From contig NZ_CP183332.1 of NCBI RefSeq assembly GCF_048541825.1, positions 3,472,001 to 3,536,000 on the forward strand: DNA of 64,000 nt. The letters run 5' to 3'. The DNA comes from Caulobacter sp048541825 (lineage in GTDB: Bacteria; Pseudomonadota; Alphaproteobacteria; Caulobacterales; Caulobacteraceae). The notes under the pieces were generated by a model that saw only the letters and a list, made by a program, of their open reading frames with translations, searched no databases and had not been told where the DNA came from. The first letter of the stretch is position 1. Each line of letters begins with the position of its first letter. Position numbers and translations under genes: made by a program. Of the stretch, positions 57,791-64,000 are shown in pieces.

Positions 57791-59803
57791 CTACCAGCTC
57801 TTGGTGAGGGTCAGGTAGGCGCGACGTTCAGCTTCCAGGCCGGCCGTCTGACGTTGGCTCTTCTCGATCAGGTTCTGACCGCTGAGCGCCGCCGTGAAGC
57901 CTTGCTCGAACTGGTAGGCCACGCGACCGCCGACCGAAGCATAGCCCTCGACAGGGACCAGAGCCGAAGACGCGTTGTAAGCGTCGAAGCCCCCGACATA
58001 ACGGACATAGCCGTCAGCCGCCCAGGTGGCGTTTTCCCAACCCAAGGCGACATTGCCGCGATAGGCCGGGGTGGTCCGGGAGAAGGCGCCGCCGCGACCC
58101 ACGCTCGAGTAGCGGGCCAGCGTCTGATCCTCGATGTCGATCCAGGTGTAGTCGCCGCTCCAGTGATAGCCGCCCTCGACCTTGCCCGAGGCCTTCAGCT
58201 CGAAGCCCTTCATCTTGGAATCGCCGATGTTGCGATAGCTGATGATCGGCAGGGTGGTCGCGGTCGGCGCGATGTCCAGCTGTGCCGTCGATGCCTGGCC
58301 CTTCACGTCCTCGGTCTTTTGCACGAACACCGAAGCGCCGATCTTGGCGTTCAGGGCCGGCAGGGCGCGGTCGTAGCCCAGCTCGAAGTTGCTGACGATC
58401 GACGGCTTCAGGGCCGGGTTGCCGATGACGCCGATGGTGAACGGGCCCTGGACGACCTTCAGCTGAACAGCGCCGAGATCGACCAGGGTCGGGACCTGGA
58501 TGCCCTTGGCGACGGTGGCACGGATCGTGTCGAAGTCGGTCGGACGATAGACGAGACCGACATTGTAGCTGGTCTCCTTGATCGAGCGGTTCCAGAGGGC
58601 GTTGTTGGCCGACGGGAAACCAGCCGGGAACAGGCCCGACCGCTCGAGGTCCAGCTTGTCGTAGCGAACGGCGGCGGTCGTCGACAGCTTGTCGCTGATC
58701 GCCCAGTTCCACATGCCGGAGGCCGCCAGAACATCATAAGCCAGTTGGCCACCAGCGAGCGGGGCGGTGTTCACCTCATTGTGGCGGTATTCGCCGCCGA
58801 CGCGGAAGGTGTGCTTGGCCCCGACCTTGAACAGGTCCTGAGCGCTGACGACGGTGATCTTGTTGTCGAACTTGCTCGGCTGGCCGACCACCAGATGCTT
58901 GGCCGACAGGGTGTTTTGATAGGCCGACAGCTCGACGGTGCCGAACTTGGTTTCCGACGCCAGGGCGCCCTTCACCGAGCTGGTTACGTACTTGGTCGGC
59001 GAATAGCTGTTGTTGGACAGCAGTTCGCTGATCTGAACGTTCGACCACGAGCCTTCGATACGTAGTTCGGTCTTGTCGGTCAGCTGGGTCAGGGTGTCGA
59101 GATTGGCCGAGACGCGAGCCGGATCGGTCAGCAGGTTCTTGGCGATGCCGACGGTGTTCTTCCACTCGTCCATCTGGGACGCGCCGGCCGAGAGTCGGGC
59201 CGAGAACTTGTCGCCCAGCTTCACGGTCTTGACGGCCGAGATTTCCTGGTGCCCGCCCACGCCCGCGCGGAGGGTGACCGAGCCAACATTGTCGAACTTG
59301 GGGTTGAAGGTGATGATGTTGACCACGCCGCCCACAGCGTTGAAGCCGAACAGGGCGCTGTTTGGGCCCTTGACCACCTCGATCTGGCGGATTTCTTCCA
59401 GCTGCACCGGCAGGGTGGCCCAGGCAGTATAGCCGTAGTGGTCGAGATAGACCTGGCGACCATTGATCAGGACCAGAAGACGCGGCGACATCGCCTTGTC
59501 GTAGCCGCGGACGCTGATGTCCGAACCGGCGGCGCCGGCGTTCAGAACGTCCAGGCCCGAGACGCGGCTCAGGAGGGTGGGCAGGTCGGTGGCGCCCGAG
59601 CGCTTGATGTCGGCGGCGGAGATGATCTCCATGGCCACCGGGGCCTCGGTCGAACGCTGCGGCGAACCGGTGGCGCTGGTGGTGACGGGCTCGTTGAACA
59701 GCTGCTCCATCGCGCCGTAGTCGATCGACTGGGCGGAAGCGGCGGTGGCCGAGGCCAGGATGAGGAAGCCGACCGAAGCGCCGGCGAAGAGAGTCGTTTT
59801 CAT
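57791..59803 (-). CDS. TonB-dependent receptor, substrate unknown
   Basis: A 670-residue outer-membrane receptor with a signal peptide (residues 1-24, ASA-QSI), a short N-terminal linker that lacks a TonB-box-like hydrophobic stretch typical of other receptors here, then a plug (SAADIKRSGATDLPTLLSRVSGLDV, SVRGYDKAMSPRLLVLINGRQVY, IEVVKGPNSALFGFNAVGGVV) and a barrel ending LTLTKSW. It is 26 bases downstream of the DUF4154 gene, and the pair is probably one operon. Substrates of such receptors include vitamin and sugar derivatives; none can be assigned. Confidence 0.85.
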   Translation of the reverse strand: MKTTLFAGASVGFLILASATAASAQSIDYGAMEQLFNEPVTTSATGSPQRSTEAPVAMEIISAADIKRSGATDLPTLLSRVSGLDVLNAGAAGSDISVRGYDKAMSPRLLVLINGRQVYLDHYGYTAWATLPVQLEEIRQIEVVKGPNSALFGFNAVGGVVNIITFNPKFDNVGSVTLRAGVGGHQEISAVKTVKLGDKFSARLSAGASQMDEWKNTVGIAKNLLTDPARVSANLDTLTQLTDKTELRIEGSWSNVQISELLSNNSYSPTKYVTSSVKGALASETKFGTVELSAYQNTLSAKHLVVGQPSKFDNKITVVSAQDLFKVGAKHTFRVGGEYRHNEVNTAPLAGGQLAYDVLAASGMWNWAISDKLSTTAAVRYDKLDLERSGLFPAGFPSANNALWNRSIKETSYNVGLVYRPTDFDTIRATVAKGIQVPTLVDLGAVQLKVVQGPFTIGVIGNPALKPSIVSNFELGYDRALPALNAKIGASVFVQKTEDVKGQASTAQLDIAPTATTLPIISYRNIGDSKMKGFELKASGKVEGGYHWSGDYTWIDIEDQTLARYSSVGRGGAFSRTTPAYRGNVALGWENATWAADGYVRYVGGFDAYNASSALVPVEGYASVGGRVAYQFEQGFTAALSGQNLIEKSQRQTAGLEAERRAYLTLTKSW

Positions 59804-59829
59804 GGGTTTGTCTCGTTCGTTCGCTGGGG

Positions 59830-60360
59830 TCAGACTTCGCGGATCATCATGCGGAAGGCGGCCTTGAAGACCGCACCGACCGCAGCGGCGGCGGCGCGAT
59901 TGACCACGATCTCCACCTTGGGATCGGCCGAGGTGCTCATGACACAGGCGCCGCTGGTGACGCAGGACATGTCCGAACCGATGGTGATGATCTTCTTGCC
60001 CTTGGCGGCGGCGCCGACCGGGCCGGCATTGACGCCGGTGGTGATGTAGAGCGCCGCGACACCCGAAACGCCGGCCACGTCGCCGGCTTCGACAGGCTTG
60101 CCGACCACGGTCAGGGCGCCGGCGCTGAGGCCCGCGCCGATCGCGGCCATGATGGCATTCTTTTCGGCGACGGAGGCCGGCTTGGACGGGTCGAAGACCA
60201 CGCCCAGCGTGGCTTTGCCGGTCGGGCCATTTTCGAGGAAGGTGAGCACCCGGCCAGCGAGCTTCAGGTCCTGGACGGCGTCAGCGTGAGCGCTGATCGG
60301 TGCGGCGACGAGCGCCATGGCGCACAGCGCCAGGACACCGGACTTGGTCTTTTTCAACAT
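59830..60360 (-). CDS. DUF4154 (YfiR-like) periplasmic protein
   Basis: A 176-residue exported protein with a signal peptide (residues 1-26, SAHA-DAV). The C-terminal half carries the family features: TIGSDMSCVTSGACVM with two cysteines, KVEIVVNRAAA and FKAAFRMMIREV. YfiR-type proteins act as periplasmic redox-sensitive inhibitors of diguanylate cyclases, and DUF4154 genes often lie next to a TonB receptor. The gene starts 26 bases before the receptor gene. No cyclase partner is present nearby. Confidence 0.75.
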   Translation of the reverse strand: MLKKTKSGVLALCAMALVAAPISAHADAVQDLKLAGRVLTFLENGPTGKATLGVVFDPSKPASVAEKNAIMAAIGAGLSAGALTVVGKPVEAGDVAGVSGVAALYITTGVNAGPVGAAAKGKKIITIGSDMSCVTSGACVMSTSADPKVEIVVNRAAAAAVGAVFKAAFRMMIREV

Positions 60361-61010
60361 GCTGTTTATCCCCTACCCAATTTCATTCGGGCCTTGCTGT
60401 GGGGGAGAAAGAGCCAAATTAGTAAACAGAGCGTAACCCAGTTTCGGATAACGGCTTTATATGGTCAAATCTGGGGCCTATTCGTAATTAGTTTGTCACG
60501 ATCAATATGAGTTTATGCTAATTTTTTTAGAACTTCTGCAGCTCTATATCATATCTATACTTCACAGAAAGACTACAGAGAGACCTTTAGGCAGATCCCT
60601 ATATTGACTTGTCATAAAAGAGACATCGTTTCGGCGGGGCAGCAACAGGAGAAAAAGATATCCGCGCCAAGGAAACCCGATGTGCTGCACAGAAATAGCT
60701 GAAACGGACATTTTGTCGCATTGGCGCCAAAATCATCGAAAATGGCTGGATTGGGCTCAGTCCGGAGTCGATTTTGGCTTTCGCATGGCGGCGGGCCAAT
60801 CGGCGACGCTGCTCGAGGGCCCATGGGCGCGCCGATGCGCGAAACGCCTGGCTTCATGCCCTGAAAGGCCCTTGCGGGGCCCGTGAACAGGAGCCTCTCG
60901 CAAGATTGCTGCGAAGGCAGACCCAGGGCTCCATCAATGCGGAGCCCTGGTTCCTTGTCCAACGCCTTGCCTTCAAGCCAAGCGGAATCCGCCTGGCCTG
61001 AAAAAGGCTT
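60361..61010. other. Long upstream region of the DUF4154-TonB operon
   Basis: 650 bases. The first 250 are AT-rich for this genome and probably hold the promoter (taattagtttg, ttatgctaattttttt). The rest shows one clean hairpin, CCAGGGCTCC / GGAGCCCTGG (60923-60950, loop atcaatgc), with a short T-bearing tail. Open frames here have no ribosome site and unusual composition, so I do not call genes. A small RNA ending at the hairpin cannot be excluded. Confidence 0.45.
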
Positions 61011-61595
61011 CTAGAAGAACCGCTCGCCGATCCGGATGGTGTCGCCCGGGGCGACCGTGACCGTCGGATCCAGTGTCAGTTTCTGCTCCTCGGCCGCGCC
61101 GTTGCGCTTGACGAAGACCTGCTTCTTATCGGCGCGGTAGGTATAGCCGCCGGCCGTGGCGACGGCGTTCATCACCGTCAGGCCCGAGGTATACGGATAG
61201 GTGCCGGGCTTGCTGACTTCACCCAGGATATAGAACGGGCGGAAGGTCAGAACCTCGGCGTTGACGCGCGGGTCCTTCAGATAGCCGTCGCTCAGCGAGG
61301 TCTGCACGGCTTGCTGAAACTGGCTGAGGGTGAGGCCCGCAGCCTTGACCTCACCGATCAGCGGCAAGGAGACAAGGCCGCTGCCCGTAACGAAGAACTC
61401 GCCCGAGAGGGTGGGTTCGCCATAGACGGTGACGCGGACCTTGTCGCTGGAACCCAGCAGATAGGCGCCGTCCTGCGCGGCGGCGGGCGGGGGCTGTTGC
61501 CGGGCGTGCGCTGGATCGGCGCTCACGGTCCCGAGGACAAGCACACTCGCCAACAGGACAAAGAGCCAATTTAGGTTTCGTCTGACGATAGTCAT
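61011..61595 (-). CDS. Wza/GumB-like polysaccharide export protein
   Basis: A 194-residue protein with a signal peptide (residues about 1-30) and an SLBB-containing polysaccharide biosynthesis/export core (AYLLGSSDKVRVTVYGEPTLSGEFFV, GLVSLPLIGEVKAAGLTLSQFQQAV, FYILGEVSKPGTYPYTSGLTVMNAVATAGGYTYRADKKQ). It would form part of an outer-membrane channel for capsule or holdfast-like polysaccharide. No polymerase or kinase gene is adjacent. The start is placed at the ATG that begins MTIVRRNLNW, where a signal peptide begins; a TTG 27 codons upstream overlaps the next gene. Confidence 0.85.
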   Translation of the reverse strand: MTIVRRNLNWLFVLLASVLVLGTVSADPAHARQQPPPAAAQDGAYLLGSSDKVRVTVYGEPTLSGEFFVTGSGLVSLPLIGEVKAAGLTLSQFQQAVQTSLSDGYLKDPRVNAEVLTFRPFYILGEVSKPGTYPYTSGLTVMNAVATAGGYTYRADKKQVFVKRNGAAEEQKLTLDPTVTVAPGDTIRIGERFF

Positions 61596-61672
61596 CGGAT
61601 TGAAGTCTCTGAATAAGCGTGTCCCTACCCGCGTGTCATGGCACGGGTGCACAGCAGCGACAAGTATGCGAC

Positions 61673-62464
61673 TCAAGCGCGACGAGACTTTCGCGCCTGA
61701 AGAACGACCGGCGACCCCTCAATCAGGCGAACCGCAGTGAGAACGCCCGTCGCATAGGCTCCCGTATCAATATTAATACGGTCAGGACCGATGAAGGGCT
61801 CCTCGTCGGGCGTGTGGCCATGGACGACGACGCAGGGCAGCCGGTGGGGCTGCGAGAGAAAGTCGTTTCGGATCCACATCAGATCCTCGGGGGTCTGACG
61901 GTCCAGAGGTACGCCCGGCCGCACCCCCGCATGGGCGAAGAAGTAGTCGCCATAGGTCGCCGACAGTTCCAGCGCCTGCAGGAACGCCACGTGACTGGCC
62001 GGCACCTGGATCTGGAAACTGGCCTGGATGTTGAGCCAGGCATCCTGATCCACCCGACCGATCGGCCGGGCCACGCCATAGGAGGTCATGGTGTCGGCGC
62101 CGCCGAACTCCACCCAGGCCGCGCCGGCTTCGGGATTGTCGAGGAACGACAGCATGGTCTGCTCGTGGTTGCCCATCAGGGCCCGAACCTCGAAGACGCC
62201 CTGCTGGGCCGAGGCTGCGGTTAATGCGATCAGCCGCTCGATCACCCCGCGCGAGGCCGGGCCGCGATCCACATAGTCGCCGACGAACACCAGGACGGGA
62301 CGGTCACGGCGACCCAGCGCGGCGAAATCCCGCGCGATAACATCAAGAAGCTCATCCAGAAGGTCCAGATGGCCGTGGATGTCGCCAATCGCATAGACGA
62401 CGCGCCCTCCCGTCGAGGCGGCGGCCACCGGGCTAGGCTTGGGCCGGAAAAACTTGAACTTCAT
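61673..62464 (-). CDS. Metallophosphoesterase (PPP-type serine/threonine phosphatase)
   Basis: A 263-residue enzyme with the PPP motifs in order: GDIHGH (residue 27), GDYVDRGP (62), GNHE (98), and VVHGHTP near 220. It binds two metal ions and removes phosphate from proteins or small molecules. It is the first gene of a pair with the export protein (77-base gap). The ATG at 62464 is the start of MKFKFFRPK; an in-frame start further upstream has no homologous part. Confidence 0.9.
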   Translation of the reverse strand: MKFKFFRPKPSPVAAASTGGRVVYAIGDIHGHLDLLDELLDVIARDFAALGRRDRPVLVFVGDYVDRGPASRGVIERLIALTAASAQQGVFEVRALMGNHEQTMLSFLDNPEAGAAWVEFGGADTMTSYGVARPIGRVDQDAWLNIQASFQIQVPASHVAFLQALELSATYGDYFFAHAGVRPGVPLDRQTPEDLMWIRNDFLSQPHRLPCVVVHGHTPDEEPFIGPDRINIDTGAYATGVLTAVRLIEGSPVVLQARKSRRA

Positions 62465-62727
62465 CACCTGTCCACTTGGGCGCTTCGACCGCCCACTGAG
62501 GCGGGGCGCAACTTGCCTGAGACGGGGAGATCCATCAACCACCCGCCAAAGAACCTTACCAGAGAATATACCACACTCTAATACGTCACGTTCACCACAG
62601 TTATTCGCACGTCATTATTCCTAATTACTTAGTTACCATTTGTATTCATTCCCAAATCACCAGTCTTTTTAAGCTGATAATTGGGTCTTAATTGCATTGT
62701 TACATCGTCATTAAGGGCGATGTTTCG

Positions 62728-63558
62728 ATGAATATCCGCAAACAACTCACCAAGTTCGCCAGCATTGCTTTCGTTTTGGCCGGCGTCACGGCTGCCAACG
62801 CTGAAGTCCGGCCCTTTATGGCGCGCGGTGACACGGTCCAGGCCCCTCCGGGCTTTACCTTTATGTGCGAGCGCGATCAGACGGCCTGCGAAGCGGCCGT
62901 CGCGATGGCCGCCCCGACCGCTACCCTGGCGATGTCGGCTCTCAGCACCTCGTCGCTGGGCCGGACCTGGCCGATGGCCATGGCCGCCGCCGAGCGCCAA
63001 GCTTCCGACACCGCCCAGGACGCCGCCGAATTGGGCCTGATCATGGTTGAAACCCTGCAGGCCTACCAGCCCCAGGCGGTCGAGGACTTCCTGCCCGCCG
63101 GCGTGCTTCGTCCCGTCACCCCTGCCCCGACCGTCGCCCCGGTCATGCTGGCCGCCGGTCCGGCCCAACTGGGCAAGGGACAGCTGAAGCTGATCACCAG
63201 CATCAATCGCGACGTGAACCGCGAAGTTCAAAAGGCCAACGACTTCGATCTCTATGGGATGCCGGAGTACTGGACCCTGCCGCAGGTCGTCGACGGCAAG
63301 ATGTATGGCGACTGCGAGGACTATGCCCTGGAGAAGCGCCGTCGCCTGATCGAGGCCGGCGTGTCCGCCGAAGCCCTGTCGATGGCTGTGGTCGTCACCC
63401 GCCGCGGCGAGCGTCATGCGGTTCTGGTTGTGGCGTTCGAGACCGGCGATGTGGTCCTGGACAACCTGACCCCGTGGCCCACCCCCTGGGCCGCCCTCGG
63501 CTATACCTGGATCCAGCGTCAGGTCGCCGGCTCCAACGCCTGGACCACCGTCAGCTAA
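62728..63558 (+). CDS. Transglutaminase-like cysteine peptidase (LapG/BTLCP type)
   Basis: A 276-residue exported protein with a signal peptide (residues 1-25, ANA-EVR). The triad is C196 (GDCEDYA), H230 (ERHAVLVV) and D245 (LDNLTPWP). In pseudomonads LapG cleaves the adhesin LapA under c-di-GMP control through LapD, and here no LapD or adhesin is next to it. The start at 62728 fits the signal peptide. The gene is divergent from the phosphatase, with an AT-rich 260-base gap holding both promoters. Confidence 0.85.
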   Translation: MNIRKQLTKFASIAFVLAGVTAANAEVRPFMARGDTVQAPPGFTFMCERDQTACEAAVAMAAPTATLAMSALSTSSLGRTWPMAMAAAERQASDTAQDAAELGLIMVETLQAYQPQAVEDFLPAGVLRPVTPAPTVAPVMLAAGPAQLGKGQLKLITSINRDVNREVQKANDFDLYGMPEYWTLPQVVDGKMYGDCEDYALEKRRRLIEAGVSAEALSMAVVVTRRGERHAVLVVAFETGDVVLDNLTPWPTPWAALGYTWIQRQVAGSNAWTTVS

Positions 63559-63559
63559 A

Positions 63560-63603
63560 GCATTTTCCGATGAAGTGGACGCCGGTTCGTCGTCAGCAAA
63601 TGC
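63560..63603. repeat. Alphaproteobacterial REP-like hairpin
   Basis: GCATTT and AAATGC form the base, and CGATGAA pairs with TTCGTCG through one G-T. Elements of this form (gcattttcc..gccggttcgtc..aaatgc) occur repeatedly between genes of many alphaproteobacteria. It directly follows the peptidase stop. Confidence 0.6.
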
Positions 63604-63757
63604 GTCGAAACAAAAGACTACAGCCCTTGGCGAACAAGGGCCCCGGCCAGCGCCAGAGCCATGCGCCAGGATAGGGGGTCGGGCGCAGGCCCAGCCTGAT
63701 CCGCGTCACAACCCCCGCACCCGCCTTGGGTGAGACAACCCGCGACGTCAGACAGCG

Positions 63758-63787
63758 AAAAGCCCCGGAGGTTGCTCCGGGGCTTTT
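63758..63787. terminator. Perfect 13-base-pair bidirectional terminator
   Basis: AAAAGCCCCGGAG and CTCCGGGGCTTTT around GTTG. A-runs on the left and T-runs on the right let it stop transcription from both sides: the peptidase gene and the small membrane gene. Confidence 0.85.
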
Positions 63788-63813
63788 CGGTATTCCGGGC
63801 TGGAGGGTGGCGA

Positions 63814-63975
63814 CTAGACCGCCAGGCGGATCGCCTCAATCGCCAATACCCAGAGGCCTGTGGACACGACCGCGGCCGACAGCCATCCGATGGCGCGCGG
63901 CAGGCGCTTGACGCTGGCGGCGGTGGCGCCCGTCACAGCGTGCATTGCGGAAAGGTTGGCCGGGATCATCGACAT
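63814..63975 (-). CDS. Small membrane protein of 53 residues
   Basis: A 53-residue frame behind AGGAG seven bases before the ATG. Residues about 31-47 form one hydrophobic helix (WLSAAVVSTGLWVLAIEAIR). The N-terminal part has KRLPR ahead of the helix, so the N-terminus is probably cytoplasmic. It ends 27 bases before a strong terminator. No family was recognised. Confidence 0.6.
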   Translation of the reverse strand: MSMIPANLSAMHAVTGATAASVKRLPRAIGWLSAAVVSTGLWVLAIEAIRLAV

Positions 63976-64000
63976 GGTGGGGCTCCTGTGTCGACCAGCC

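Noticed and set aside
60612..60962. Short frames upstream of the DUF4154 gene
   Set aside because: They lack ribosome sites and have compositions unlike the genome, so they were not called.
1..64000. CRISPR arrays, tRNA or rRNA genes, insertion sequences, prophage
   Set aside because: No regularly spaced repeats, no tRNA-like arms with TTCGA-type loops, and no transposase or integrase motifs were seen on either strand.

Overview
The window is a GC-rich, densely coding alphaproteobacterial chromosome segment that best fits Caulobacter or a very close member of the Caulobacteraceae. The strongest single clue is a 770-residue DivL homologue (42409-44721) in which the phospho-accepting histidine is replaced by tyrosine (VSYELRTPL). 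Supporting clues are the many TonB-dependent receptors, an OmpA protein with a proline linker, class I lysyl-tRNA synthetase, a split HisZ/HisG pair, two-gene agmatine degradation and clustered GANTC (CcrM-type) sites. No tRNA, rRNA, CRISPR array, transposase or phage gene was found.

Layout. 0-8.8 kb: end of a patatin lipase, a zinc-ribbon protein, an LpxR-like protein, nrdA with two NrdR-type boxes, an OmpA porin and an XRE regulator-KefB antiporter pair. 8.9-16.4 kb: an acyl-CoA synthetase, then a probable copper-acquisition operon (DUF2946, TonB receptor, YcnI, PCuAC) and an M13 peptidase. 16.5-22.6 kb: an SdpI/SdpR-like pair, an HTTM-like pair, a possible small RNA, and hisS-hisZ-hisG, preceded by what looks like an unannotated histidine-rich leader peptide. 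22.6-25.6 kb: an accessory, partly AT-richer stretch with a 29-codon small gene, a GANTC cluster, a winged-helix protein and several palindromic repeats, one of which folds as a cloverleaf. 26-36.7 kb: pgi, a DsbD/redoxin pair, a hotdog protein, SapC, a ZnuD-like receptor under a Zur-type palindrome, and aguA-aguB. 36.8-46.2 kb: an Oar-like TonB receptor, a GT39 glycosyltransferase, DUF1304, divL, a minimal zincin and a SWIM protein. 46.3-57.7 kb: class I lysS, an S24 repressor, and a MerR-headed fatty-acid beta-oxidation cluster (two acyl-CoA dehydrogenases, two unknown genes, OsmC, thiolase, FadB). 57.7-64 kb: a TonB receptor with a DUF4154 protein, a Wza-like export protein, a PPP phosphatase, a LapG-type cysteine peptidase and a 53-residue membrane protein.

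How the genes work together. The clearest functional units are copper uptake (10.5-14.1 kb), histidyl-tRNA charging and the first step of histidine synthesis under one leader (18.7-22.6 kb), Zur-controlled zinc uptake (32.6-34.8 kb), agmatine to putrescine conversion (34.8-36.7 kb) and MerR-controlled acyl-CoA oxidation (49.2-57.4 kb). Regulatory sites were read by eye from inverted or direct repeats. Product names rest on recognised motifs and family resemblance, not on database searches.
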